A DNA stretch of 31,015 nt from a virus: the IMG/VR virus record IMGVR_UViG_3300045425_000105, positions 1 through 31,015 of that record; one strand, given 5' to 3'. The position numbers were made by a program, and so were the translations under genes. Below the pieces are notes generated by a model that was not told where the DNA came from, did no database searches, and saw only the letters and a program-made list of their open reading frames with translations. Positions 6,431-14,300 of the stretch are shown in pieces. Within the stretch, counting starts at the first letter, position 1. Each line of letters begins with the position of its first letter.

Positions 6431-6458
6431 AATGGGCTTCGGCCCATTTCTTTTTTTA
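6431..6458 (+). terminator. Rho-independent terminator with UUCG tetraloop
   Basis: A perfect 7-bp stem AATGGGC/GCCCATT (6431-6437 and 6442-6448) closes a TTCG tetraloop and is followed by TCTTTTTTT. It ends the rightward repeat-protein unit and sits just before the 3' end of the convergent tail-like gene at 6467. Confidence 0.9.
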
Positions 6459-6466
6459 TTCAGAGT

Positions 6467-7159
6467 TCACCCGGCAGTGCGCAAAGCGAAATCAAGTGCC
6501 TTTTCCAGCTCCTCGCTTGCTTTATTGCGCACTTCCGACTCGACGACCTTTTCCAGATCCACAAATTGCTTGTAAGTTGGGTCCTTCACGAATCCAAGTA
6601 TCAGCTCTGGTGGGCGCTCATTTCTCCTTGGTGGGCGCCTATTCTCGCTTACCGGAACCTGCTCCTTAACAACTATAATTCTGTCCTTCGGACGGAAGGC
6701 CCTCCATATACCGGGCGCAAGTGTAGATTTTACCGGTGGCGTTAGCTTTGATATTATCTTTGACAGGTTGCTGCGCGAAATATTCCCGGCCGCATTAAGC
6801 TTAGCGCCGGGCCCAGGCACCGTGTAACTGCCTGCATCCATGTATCCATTTGATATTAGATAGCGCTCATAAGGCTTTTGCTCTCGCGTTCCGCCAGTAA
6901 ACAAGTGACCAAATAACCTTGTATTATCAACCTTGACACGCGCTACTGGGGCGCGCTTAGTGGCCTTGTCAATCTTGATCTGCCGCAATGCGAACCGCCC
7001 GGGCTTCTGCAGTTTCCTCTCCATTTCAGCCTGCGTAGCCCTGCGCCCAGACCATGCAAGCGCAGTGAGCGCAAGCGCCGTAGCAAATGGCACCTGCTCC
7101 CTCTGCGTGTACGTAAGCTCACGTACCATCTTGTCCAGGTCGCTGCGTATTGATATCAT
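6467..7159 (-). CDS. Minor tail / head-tail connection-like protein
   Basis: The 230-residue product resembles phage proteins with an N-terminal helix of the type ISIRSDLDKMVRELTYTQREQVPFATALALTALAW, followed by a basic, strand-rich middle (ARVKVDNTRLFGHLFTGGT). Such proteins are often annotated as minor tail protein Z-like or head-tail connectors; the exact role is not certain. The C-terminal helix from residue 210 (EVRNKASEELEKALDFALRT) is shared with the 34-residue peptide at 4022-4126. The start overlaps the stop of the preceding small gene as ATGA. A virion role is inferred from family resemblance, not from context, since the neighbours are mixed. Confidence 0.55.
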   Translation of the reverse strand: MISIRSDLDKMVRELTYTQREQVPFATALALTALAWSGRRATQAEMERKLQKPGRFALRQIKIDKATKRAPVARVKVDNTRLFGHLFTGGTREQKPYERYLISNGYMDAGSYTVPGPGAKLNAAGNISRSNLSKIISKLTPPVKSTLAPGIWRAFRPKDRIIVVKEQVPVSENRRPPRRNERPPELILGFVKDPTYKQFVDLEKVVESEVRNKASEELEKALDFALRTAG

Positions 7160-7380
7160 CTGGTCCCCACCATAGTAACGATAAGCCTGTTGTCGCGGCT
7201 TATCGTATCAACTCGCAATCCCGCCGCCTTTGTGTATCGGTATATCTTTTGTCTTGCCGCAGCCAATGCAGCTGATCCTTCGGACGAAAAATCGAATTCG
7301 ACAGATTCACCGGTCGAAAGATACAGGGTCGTGCTGATTACAAGATCCTTCGGCGGTGTGATTCCGTGCGTAATAATCAT
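7156..7380 (-). CDS. Small conserved-looking protein upstream of the tail-like gene
   Basis: The 74-residue product is not recognised. It has a strand-rich start (ISTTLYLSTGESVEFDFSSE) and a basic helix (AALAAARQKIYRYTK), ending in a strand LIVTMVGTR. AGGAG lies eight bases before the ATG. Its stop overlaps the start of the tail-like gene by four bases, so the two are co-translated and probably act together. A promoter is visible directly upstream. Confidence 0.6.
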   Translation of the reverse strand: MIITHGITPPKDLVISTTLYLSTGESVEFDFSSEGSAALAAARQKIYRYTKAAGLRVDTISRDNRLIVTMVGTR

Positions 7381-7393
7381 TTTTATTTCTCCT

Positions 7394-7440
7394 AAAACGT
7401 CTATTTTAATTTAATAAACGCGAAACTTCAAGAACGTTTT
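7394..7440 (-). promoter_or_regulatory. Leftward promoter bracketed by an inverted repeat
   Basis: On the minus strand TTGAAG (7431-7426), a 17-bp spacer and TAAAAT (7408-7403) precede the 74-residue gene. A 7-bp inverted repeat AAAACGT (7394-7400) / ACGTTTT (7434-7440) flanks the whole promoter core, a plausible regulator site. Confidence 0.5.
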
Positions 7441-7623
7441 ACATTTATCGGCCAATCACTGGCTCCATGCAAACCGACATCAAACTATCACTCAGAATGC
7501 CACCAGAATCGATCAGAACAGCCCTAGAATCGATTATCTTTTGAATCCTAGGTCGTAGTACCAAATAGCACTTCCAGGGACTTGTAGGCCGTTTAAATGG
7601 CTCGGCATGCTTCTTATCCTGAT

Positions 7624-7960
7624 TTTGGGGTATGGGGTGGAAATTCGCGAATTTCCCGAAAATCACTTTTGATTCAATAACTTACACGGCTTTGGGGTGT
7701 TTTATGGGGAGGAATTCCGAAGTCGAATTACTCATTTAAATCAACAGCTTAAGCGCGTTTGGGGTGGAAAGGTGGAATTCCCTAAGCGCATGTATAGGGG
7801 TATACATGCATAGGACTGTATAAAAAAAACTGTAATTTCTCTTAATAAGAATTATTCCTATTTAAGAATGATTCTTGTCTAATAGTAATTATTATAATAA
7901 TAATTATTATTATACCACATATATATATATATACATATATAATACAATACTTTCAAGAAC
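7624..7960. other. Candidate replication origin or partition/operator region: 67-bp-spaced repeats plus AT-rich tract
   Basis: This gene-free stretch contains TTTGGGGT at 7624, 7691 and 7758, spaced exactly 67 bp apart. Each is followed by a GG-rich segment and a palindrome: an 18-bp perfect palindrome at 7639-7656, then GGAATTCC at 7711-7718 and 7774-7781. A 9-bp hairpin with GGGG loop lies at 7788-7809. From about 7820 to 7950 the sequence is almost pure A/T, including ATT/TAT runs and a (TA)n tract. Repeats beside an AT-rich unwinding tract, next to primase and helicase genes, are the usual layout of an iteron-type origin. No clear DnaA box was recognised. Confidence 0.55.
7788..7809. repeat. 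Perfect 9-bp inverted repeat with GGGG loop
   Basis: GCATGTATA (7788-7796) is followed by GGGG and then its exact complement TATACATGC (7801-7809). It lies immediately after the third 67-bp repeat motif and before the AT-rich tract. It is not followed by a T-run, so it is more likely a protein-binding site than a terminator. Confidence 0.7.
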
Positions 7961-7963
7961 TTA

Positions 7964-7988
7964 GCGTGGGGTGACCGGAATACCACGC
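7964..7988. repeat. GC-rich inverted repeat between the AT-rich tract and the replication genes
   Basis: GCGTGG (7964-7969) pairs with CCACGC (7983-7988) around a 13-base loop that contains another GGGGTG-like element. An eight-C run follows. It could be a further element of the repeat region or a weak transcription end for the leftward replication operon. Nothing else is recognised up to 8066. Confidence 0.35.
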
Positions 7989-8066
7989 CCCCCCCACAAT
8001 CTGCTGAAACGCCCTGCCCACGCGGGTTACAGCCGATTTGAATTTAACCCCAAGTTCACCACAATA

Positions 8067-9479
8067 TCATTGATTTAGCTTGTATTCTCGCTTGCCGCCA
8101 GACGCATCGGATGAAAGAAGTCCTTGATTACACATCTCTTTCAGGTTTTCCCTGATCAAGTCCGATCTATTTCCAGTGAAACTTATAAAAGGTTCTACGC
8201 ATTTACGCGACTGCAGGATTTCTCTCTCTGTAATCAAGTCCTTACGCTTAAACATCTTCAGAATGGCCTCAAATTCAGACTTTTGTCCTGATATCCCCTT
8301 ACTCTGACAAAGGTTAAGACTGGAAATAAGTAGATCATCAGCAATGCCGATGGCCGCCAGAACATGAAAATCCTCAATCAAATCATTGTCTTGATCATAC
8401 AGCAAATGCATGTTTGACGCCAGTTTAAGGATGGTTATATCCACTTTGCCAGCAGCTCCACGTAAGGCTGCGTGTCCAAATTTGCCGCCGTCGGCCAAGT
8501 GCGGCTCTATCTCTTGCCGGTAATTGTCGATTAGTTGCCAGCCTCGTGACGATAGCCGTAATGGTATAAGATCAGCTAACCTCTTGGGATCTTCTAGGAT
8601 CTCGTCGATAAAATGGCACTTATTGTTGTAAAAGAGCTTTTCAATATCGCCGAAGAAACCGAACTTTTCAGCATCTCGCGTGAAGTCCCGCTTGCCTAAA
8701 TAGTGAGGCTCGCTTAGCATGATGAATCGCTCAGCAAGCCCCGTTCCATTACTGGCGGATAGGACTTTTTCAATCCCGCCGGGCTGGGCAAAGCAAACTA
8801 CACTGCCAACCACAGATCCGCAGTATGCCTTTCTGGAAGTGCGCCGAGTAGCCACATTGCCGCCGTCAAATCCGTTTAAGATGGCGTCGTTGTTGTTTGC
8901 CCTGCCTTTCTCGCCGTAGCTCAGGCCCAAGAGCGAGTCAAAAAGACCTTGCTCACTTGATATGGCGGAAAAAAAACCTTTGTTTTCAGTGAGTACCGCG
9001 TCAAGCGCCTCTGGCGTAGAATTTGTCACAAACAGCTGTCTTGATGCAATATCCAGCCGCTTATCAATATCATCCTCTTCATCCTCAGTCTTGGCTTTAT
9101 CTCGCGCCCCAACTAGCGCGCCAATTACCGCCACCTGCTGATCAATAAATTTTTGCTGGAACACCTTGATCACGCGTGACTTGCCAGTTGCTGGCGGCTG
9201 CTCTAGTACTGCATATATCCCTATTGGCAGCCGATCTCCATTTGGATAAGATACGCACCATTTACGCATCGCGATTGAGCTAAAAACCCCAAGTCCAGCC
9301 ATAAAAACAGTGCTGGGCGGCATGTATGCGCGTTTTGCAAGACTCTCTGATATGCGCCTTATAATGTGCTCCTCGTGTATATGCCGCAACAAATCAAGCT
9401 CGCAGTACCTGCTGCCGTCGTCAAGAGTTTTATTGATTCCTGATACCGGCGTGTATTTCATTTCGATTATATTAGTCAT
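8067..9479 (-). CDS. DUF3987-type phage replication ATPase/helicase-like protein
   Basis: The 470-residue product matches the DUF3987 family found beside phage primases. A Walker A motif PPATGKS is at about 95-101, following LPIGIYAVLEQ. Later segments typical of the family include SSEQGLFDSLLG, NAILNGFDGG and a GTGLAERFIML region. The C-terminal 120 residues look like a winged-helix region (EREILQSRKCVEPFI, LKEMCNQGLLSSD). It probably unwinds or remodels DNA with the primase. The start is uncertain: ATG 9488 has no ribosome-binding site, whereas ATG 9479 has a weak GGAAA. Either way it overlaps the 3' end of the primase gene in another frame. Confidence 0.8.
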   Translation of the reverse strand: MTNIIEMKYTPVSGINKTLDDGSRYCELDLLRHIHEEHIIRRISESLAKRAYMPPSTVFMAGLGVFSSIAMRKWCVSYPNGDRLPIGIYAVLEQPPATGKSRVIKVFQQKFIDQQVAVIGALVGARDKAKTEDEEDDIDKRLDIASRQLFVTNSTPEALDAVLTENKGFFSAISSEQGLFDSLLGLSYGEKGRANNNDAILNGFDGGNVATRRTSRKAYCGSVVGSVVCFAQPGGIEKVLSASNGTGLAERFIMLSEPHYLGKRDFTRDAEKFGFFGDIEKLFYNNKCHFIDEILEDPKRLADLIPLRLSSRGWQLIDNYRQEIEPHLADGGKFGHAALRGAAGKVDITILKLASNMHLLYDQDNDLIEDFHVLAAIGIADDLLISSLNLCQSKGISGQKSEFEAILKMFKRKDLITEREILQSRKCVEPFISFTGNRSDLIRENLKEMCNQGLLSSDASGGKREYKLNQ

Positions 9480-10272
9480 TGTTTCCATTGGTTAAATAGT
9501 CGTTCCAATCCTCACTCACATTTGGAGGCATCAGCACGCTGCCATATACTGCAATAGCTGCGTCCTCCGCTGCTTTTTGCCCAACTCCAGACTCATCGTT
9601 GTCTGCGCATATTATGATCTCAGGGCCTTTAAACAGGCTATTGATCTCCAGTGCTACAGTCTTTAGGTTACCGGCATCAAAGGCAACTATTACACAGTGC
9701 CCTGTGTGATCCCGCAGGCTGGCTCCTGTAGCAAAGCCCTCGCAGATCAATAGCTTGTCTGTAGGCTCTCCTATAGGGCAAAAGCATCCCTTTTTGCGTC
9801 CGCCAGACAAAAAGCGCTTTGTGCCGTCGGCATTTATAAATTGCAGGTTAACAAGCGCCTTATCCGCATTGTATAAAGGAATGACCAGCGCACCTGCAAA
9901 TTCGCGCGCTCCAAATGGCTTGATCTTTTTAGCGGCAAGGTAAGGATGATCTACAGCATGCGCCGATCCATGCCAATATGTATGTGCTTTCCGCGCTGCC
10001 TTCGCTTGCATCTTTTTTCGCTCATCGTCTGCAGCCTGCTTGGATTTCTCTATGCGCTCCTGACTTGGTGGCTCACCGCTTGCGCTCCATGATTGAGATA
10101 TGCCCGACTTAAAATCACAAAACCAGCCTGCTGGCGGCTCGTCGGGGTAATGTATATAGCTGCCATTCTTTGTCCCAGGAGAGTGCCCAGGGACGTGAAA
10201 CCTGTGGATCTTTCCATCGGCTATTATCTCGCCTGTATAATTGATACCGGCTGCGCGCATTGCGTCTATCAT
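9472..10272 (-). CDS. Toprim-domain DNA primase
   Basis: Probably synthesises primers for phage DNA replication. The 266-residue product has an N-terminal region with GWFCDFKSG (49-57), a CHC2-type primase-like signature, then a charged helix (70-97). The Toprim domain follows: LLICEGFATGASL with Glu178, and IIICADNDESG with Asp224 and Asp226, the metal-binding DxD. It lacks a helicase domain, which the next gene may supply. The start at 10272 has GGGAG nine bases upstream and overlaps the stop of the 51-residue gene (ATGA). A longer in-frame reading from 10371 passes through that gene and is rejected. Confidence 0.85.
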   Translation of the reverse strand: MIDAMRAAGINYTGEIIADGKIHRFHVPGHSPGTKNGSYIHYPDEPPAGWFCDFKSGISQSWSASGEPPSQERIEKSKQAADDERKKMQAKAARKAHTYWHGSAHAVDHPYLAAKKIKPFGAREFAGALVIPLYNADKALVNLQFINADGTKRFLSGGRKKGCFCPIGEPTDKLLICEGFATGASLRDHTGHCVIVAFDAGNLKTVALEINSLFKGPEIIICADNDESGVGQKAAEDAAIAVYGSVLMPPNVSEDWNDYLTNGNND

Positions 10273-10424
10273 TTTATTAACTCCCTGGTTACAAGTATCC
10301 AGAATTCTCGGGCTTCCTCTGGATTTAGATCGGCGTAGTCTATAGCGTCCTGCGTTTCCTCCTGTCCCCAATCATCACTACTTGCATAAATTTTTATCAG
10401 GTCAGCTGTTGTATAGGTAATCAT
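10269..10424 (-). CDS. 51-residue acidic protein leading the primase operon
   Basis: The short gene encodes MITYTTADLIKIYASSDDWG through an acidic helix (EETQDAIDYADLNPEEAREF) to WILVTRELIK. An ideal AAGGAG precedes the ATG by eight bases. The stop overlaps the primase start (AAAATGA), so the two are coupled. It lies directly behind a consensus promoter. The family is not recognised; small acidic proteins in this position often regulate or accompany replication proteins, but that is only a guess. Confidence 0.6.
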   Translation of the reverse strand: MITYTTADLIKIYASSDDWGQEETQDAIDYADLNPEEAREFWILVTRELIK

Positions 10425-10452
10425 ATTTTTATCTCCTTTTTGTAAATATGAT

Positions 10453-10486
10453 TTGACAATATAAACACCGTGCTATATCTTGTCAA
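10453..10486. promoter_or_regulatory. Face-to-face overlapping sigma70 promoters in one near-palindrome
   Basis: Rightward: TTGACA (10453-10458), 17-bp spacer, TATCTT (10476-10481). Leftward: TTGACA (10486-10481), 17-bp spacer, TATATT (10463-10458). Each -35 box touches the other promoter's -10 box. The 34-bp element is nearly symmetric, with arms TTGACAAnATAnA. The two polymerases cannot bind together, so the replication (left) and recombination (right) operons are expected to compete or to share one symmetric regulator. Confidence 0.75.
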
Positions 10487-10528
10487 CATCGAATGACACA
10501 CAGCAAGATTTTTAAAAGGATTAGAAAC

Positions 10529-11269
10529 ATGTTAGAAATAGTAAAGCCTGAAGATACCGGAATTATCATAGCCACCATAACCGGCGAAGCAGGAATTGGC
10601 AAAACATCGTTAGCCTGCACTTTTCCAAAGCCCATCGTTATAAGGACTGAAGATGGTTTAAAGTCTGTGCCAATAGCGAGCAGGCCGGATGCTCTGGAAT
10701 TGGTCGAAGATGCAGATCATCTATTTAAACAGTTGGCTGCTATACTAAAGGAGGATCATGACTATAAAACGTTGATTATAGACAGCATCACCCAATTGGA
10801 TCAGGTATTTACAGACAAGATAATATCTGAAGAAAGATCAGAAACCAAGACTCTGGCAACCGCAATGGGAGGATATGGAGCTGGGTTTAATGCATTGTCT
10901 GCTATGCATGGCAGGGTGCGCAAATACGCTCAGGCCATACACGATAAGCGCAAAATGAACATAATATTTGTAGCCCATACTGATATGGAAACCATAGACC
11001 TGCCTGATCAGGACCCGTACAGCAGGTACTCGCTGCGCATCCATAAGAAGAGCCTGAAGCATTACGTTGATAACGTAGACCTTGTAGGGCATATCAAGCT
11101 GGATATGGTGGTAAAAGGAAAAGACAAAATAAAAAAAGCAGGCAGTAATGGATCTCGCTACATGGTGGCATATACCACCGCTAACTGTGTTAGCAAAAAC
11201 AGATTTGGTATCAGCGATGATATCCAGATAGAAATGGGTAAAAACCCTTTACAATCAATCATTAAATAA
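10529..11269 (+). CDS. Sak4-like P-loop single-strand annealing recombinase (AAA_24)
   Basis: The 246-residue product has Walker A GEAGIGKTS (19-27), Walker B TLIIDS (81-86) and a sensor-like IIFVAHTDME stretch. This matches phage AAA_24/Sak4-type RecA-like ATPases, which anneal single strands in phage recombination. The start at 10529 has AAGGA eight bases upstream. An in-frame ATG at 10493 lies only a few bases past the expected transcript start and has no ribosome-binding site. It is the first gene of the rightward operon, and the next gene encodes an SSB-like protein, the usual partner of Sak4. Confidence 0.82.
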   Translation: MLEIVKPEDTGIIIATITGEAGIGKTSLACTFPKPIVIRTEDGLKSVPIASRPDALELVEDADHLFKQLAAILKEDHDYKTLIIDSITQLDQVFTDKIISEERSETKTLATAMGGYGAGFNALSAMHGRVRKYAQAIHDKRKMNIIFVAHTDMETIDLPDQDPYSRYSLRIHKKSLKHYVDNVDLVGHIKLDMVVKGKDKIKKAGSNGSRYMVAYTTANCVSKNRFGISDDIQIEMGKNPLQSIIK

Positions 11270-11279
11270 GGAAAACATT

Positions 11280-11774
11280 ATGTCATTTTGGACGCTATCT
11301 AACGGCGAAAACATAAAACCAACAGATAATTTTGAATCTGGAGGATTTAAGCTTATACCGGACGGTACAGTATGTAATGCGGTCATCGAAGAGGCTGCCT
11401 GGGACACGATACAGCCGAACGAAAGGAACTCTGAGCCGGAAGAATACATATCAATACAGTGGAAGATCGAATCACCAAGCGAATTTAAGGGCGCGACTAT
11501 ATTTCAAAAAGTTAGATGCAAGAGATCTGAAGAGAAACAACGCGACTCTGCCCTGCAGATGCTGGTAACCATAGATACGCTCGCGCAGGGTAAGCTCCAA
11601 AAACTGGACGGTGACCCAACCGACAGACATCTGCAAGTAGCACTTGAGTCCGCCAAGATGAGCATCAAGGTCAGGGTATGGGAGATTGGAGACAAATCTG
11701 GGAACTGGGTATCTGGCGTGTCCAAATATCAGAAAGGTGGTGCAGATATCGAATCAGACGACATCCCTTTCTAG
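11280..11774 (+). CDS. SSB-like single-strand DNA-binding protein (DUF669-type)
   Basis: The 164-residue product has an OB-like strand-rich core (YISIQWKIESPSEFKGATIF, MSIKVRVWEIGDKSGNWVSG) and an acidic end ESDDIPF. That end is nearly identical to the SSB C-terminal tip that recruits recombination and replication enzymes. It resembles the DUF669 proteins that accompany Sak4 recombinases. AAGGAAA precedes the ATG. It lies between the recombinase and the exonuclease genes, three bases before the latter, so the three form a single-strand annealing cassette. Confidence 0.8.
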   Translation: MSFWTLSNGENIKPTDNFESGGFKLIPDGTVCNAVIEEAAWDTIQPNERNSEPEEYISIQWKIESPSEFKGATIFQKVRCKRSEEKQRDSALQMLVTIDTLAQGKLQKLDGDPTDRHLQVALESAKMSIKVRVWEIGDKSGNWVSGVSKYQKGGADIESDDIPF

Positions 11775-11776
11775 CC

Positions 11777-12583
11777 ATGAAAAACAACCACATAGACGTT
11801 GAGCAGCGTTCTGACGCGTGGTTCCTTGCCCGCAAGGGCAGGGTTACCGCATCAATTGCAGGCGCATTACTTGGCATTGATCCCCTTGTGTCTACAAGTC
11901 AGGCGATAAAAAGGATACTTCCTATTGGCTCCCAAATGTCTGATAACCAGGCAATGTGTAACGGACGCATCTTCGAGGATTTCGCCAGAGAAGATTTCGA
12001 GATAGAAACAGGTCTGCAAGTAGAGCAGTGCGGATTTTTTACGTACGAGGATTGGCTGGGAGGATCACCGGATGGCCTTGTTAGTGATGGATCGATCATC
12101 GAAATAAAGATACCATATTCAGCCAAGGATTTTGTATCCATATATGCTAAGCCGCACTACTACGCCCAGGTACAGATATGCATGCACCTGACCGGAAAGC
12201 ACAAAGCATATTTTTATCAATGGTCTAGCACCAAAAAATCCATGTTGGAGATAGTGCAGTATGACCTGATCTGGATACAGGCAAACCTGCCAATATTACA
12301 GGAGATACACAAAATGATACATACCCCGCCAGAGCATCTAAACGAAATGGTGATTAAATACAAGACAATGACAGACTCTATAAAAGAGCTTGAGATCGCC
12401 AAGAAAGAATTACTCGATCAGATAGTCTGGGCTTGTGACGACAAAGAAACAATCGTCGGTGAGCACGTGGTTAAGTTAACCACGAGAAAAGGCACGGTTG
12501 ATTACAAGCGCCTGTGTAGTGATGCAGGACTTAACCCTGAAGATTACCGCGGCAGCGATCTATCGTATTGGTCTATAAAGTAA
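11777..12583 (+). CDS. YqaJ-type (lambda exonuclease-like) viral recombination nuclease
   Basis: Degrades one strand of double-stranded ends so that the annealase can act. The 268-residue product begins with the typical QRSDAWFLARKGRVTAS (10-26). It carries the PD-(D/E)xK residues: Asp99 in GGSPDG, Glu109 and Lys111 in IIEIK, with the helix YYAQVQICMHLTG following at about 128-140. The C-terminal part has a helical coil (IKELEIAKKELLDQI). It starts three bases after the SSB-like stop, and a longer in-frame reading from 11678 overlaps that gene and is rejected. Confidence 0.87.
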   Translation: MKNNHIDVEQRSDAWFLARKGRVTASIAGALLGIDPLVSTSQAIKRILPIGSQMSDNQAMCNGRIFEDFAREDFEIETGLQVEQCGFFTYEDWLGGSPDGLVSDGSIIEIKIPYSAKDFVSIYAKPHYYAQVQICMHLTGKHKAYFYQWSSTKKSMLEIVQYDLIWIQANLPILQEIHKMIHTPPEHLNEMVIKYKTMTDSIKELEIAKKELLDQIVWACDDKETIVGEHVVKLTTRKGTVDYKRLCSDAGLNPEDYRGSDLSYWSIK

Positions 12584-12584
12584 C

Positions 12585-14300
12585 ATGCTTAGACCGTACC
12601 AACAGAGCGCCCATGATGCTGTCATGTCTTGGGTGTTGCTCAACCGTGAGTCGTGCGTCATCGATGCGGCCACAGCTGCCGGGAAAAGTCACATAATCGC
12701 GGCAGTTGTAGAATCTCTGCATAAGGCAAGCAATGGGAAAAAAGTGTTATGCCTTGCGCCGTCTGCAGACCTGGTAATCCAGAACAGAGATAAATATGTT
12801 GCCACCGGAAACCCCGCAAGCCTTTATAGCGCATCTCTTGGGCGCAAGTCTCTGAAGCATAAAGCAGTTTTCGGTACGCCTGTAACAGTGCTAAACGCCA
12901 TTGCCAGTTTCGGAGGGGATTTTTGCGCGGTTATCGTCGATGAGTGCCACGAGATAACGCCCACCATAAAAACAATAATAGCCAGCCTGCAAGCGCGTAA
13001 CAGTAACCTGCGCGTTATCGGCCTAACGGCCACGCCATACAGGAGGCTCGAAGGATACATATATAAGGTAGACATAGACGGCAACCCGTCAAGCGATGAC
13101 ACTTCAGTAGCATATTTTCATAAGCTGGTTTACAGGATATCGCCACAGGAACTCATAGACGCAGGGTATATCACCAAGCCTATTATAGGATTTACGCGCG
13201 AGCACTACGACACGATAGGTATGCAGCTAAACAGGCTTGGATCTTTTGACAGGGATGATATGGATAGAGCGTACCTTGGGAAAGGACGCAAAACCGCTTA
13301 TATCATCGACGACATAGTAGAGCAGGCGCAGAACAGGCATGGGGTTATGATCTTTGCCGCCAGCATAGAGCATGCAAAGGAGTGCATGGAGTCTTTGCCT
13401 GAGCACATATCTTGTATGGTGGATGGCACGACGCCCAAGAAAGAGCGCACCCGGATTCTGCAAATGTTCAAGGACAAAAAAATAAAATACTTAGTAAACC
13501 GTGACGTTTTAACGACAGGCTTTGACGCGCCACACGTAGACCTGGTGGCCTTGTTGCGGGCGACCGAATCGCCGTCCTTACTGCAACAGATGATAGGTCG
13601 GGGGCTGCGACTGCATCCAGATAAAGACCATTGCCTGGTACTTGATTACGCGGAAAATATAGCTCGCCATTGCCCGGATGGTGACGTTTTTAACCCTAAT
13701 ATATCAGGATACAAACGCAACCGAGAAAACGACATGATATCTTGCACATGCGGCACGTGTGGATCAACAAATACTTTCCTGGCCCGCCCTAACGAAGAAG
13801 GCTACGGGCTGCACGAAACCGGATACTTTACCGACCTCAACGGCAACAAGCTGCCAATACCATCTCACTATGGACGGCGCTGCCAATCATGGGATAATGG
13901 CAAGCAATGCGGACATAGATGGATAGGCAAGGACTGCGAGTCATGCCTCCATACAAATGATATAGCAGCGCGCTTTTGCGAAAAATGCAAGCATGAGCTT
14001 GTGAATCCTAATGACAAGCTTACACACGACAGGATAAAAAGCATCCCTGTTATAGACTGGGTAATCGATGACGGAGTAAGCAAAAAAGGGAATAAATTCA
14101 AAAAGATCACATATATACTGGGCACAGGAACAAGCGTGCCGATCTGGTATGTAGAATCAAGGCACTTTCAAGCTAGGAAAGCTATGTGGGAATTAATGGT
14201 CGCAACTAACAATTTAGAATCCCCGCCAAAAGCAATTACCTATGTCAAGAATTGGAAAACAGGATTCCACGAAATTGTTAAATATGAAAATAATTGTTGA
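12585..14300 (+). CDS. Superfamily 2 DNA helicase with C-terminal zinc-ribbon cysteines
   Basis: The 571-residue product carries the full SF2 motif set: Walker A AATAAGKSH (28-36), motif II DECH (119-122), motif III TAT (148-150), motif V TTGFDAPHVD (310-319) and motif VI QMIGRGLR (335-342). The order matches phage UvsW/RecG-like or type-III-restriction-like helicases. After residue 380 there are Cys groups (C387/C389/C392, C433/C442, C451/C454/C465/C468) forming probable zinc ribbons, then a C-terminal domain with WYVESRHFQARKAMWEL. It begins one base after the exonuclease stop. It probably remodels recombination or replication forks. Confidence 0.87.
   Translation: MLRPYQQSAHDAVMSWVLLNRESCVIDAATAAGKSHIIAAVVESLHKASNGKKVLCLAPSADLVIQNRDKYVATGNPASLYSASLGRKSLKHKAVFGTPVTVLNAIASFGGDFCAVIVDECHEITPTIKTIIASLQARNSNLRVIGLTATPYRRLEGYIYKVDIDGNPSSDDTSVAYFHKLVYRISPQELIDAGYITKPIIGFTREHYDTIGMQLNRLGSFDRDDMDRAYLGKGRKTAYIIDDIVEQAQNRHGVMIFAASIEHAKECMESLPEHISCMVDGTTPKKERTRILQMFKDKKIKYLVNRDVLTTGFDAPHVDLVALLRATESPSLLQQMIGRGLRLHPDKDHCLVLDYAENIARHCPDGDVFNPNISGYKRNRENDMISCTCGTCGSTNTFLARPNEEGYGLHETGYFTDLNGNKLPIPSHYGRRCQSWDNGKQCGHRWIGKDCESCLHTNDIAARFCEKCKHELVNPNDKLTHDRIKSIPVIDWVIDDGVSKKGNKFKKITYILGTGTSVPIWYVESRHFQARKAMWELMVATNNLESPPKAITYVKNWKTGFHEIVKYENNC

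Noticed and set aside
7444-7451. GCCGATAA (minus strand), the FliA-type -10 sequence, upstream of the 7380 gene and potentially used by the phage sigma factor
   Set aside because: No matching -35 TAAA element at the right distance. The same octamer occurs inside the helicase and fiber coding regions, so chance is sufficient.
7445-7666. Minus-strand 73-codon frame in the repeat region
   Set aside because: It needs a GTG start without a ribosome-binding site, lies over the repeat motifs, and its product looks non-protein-like.
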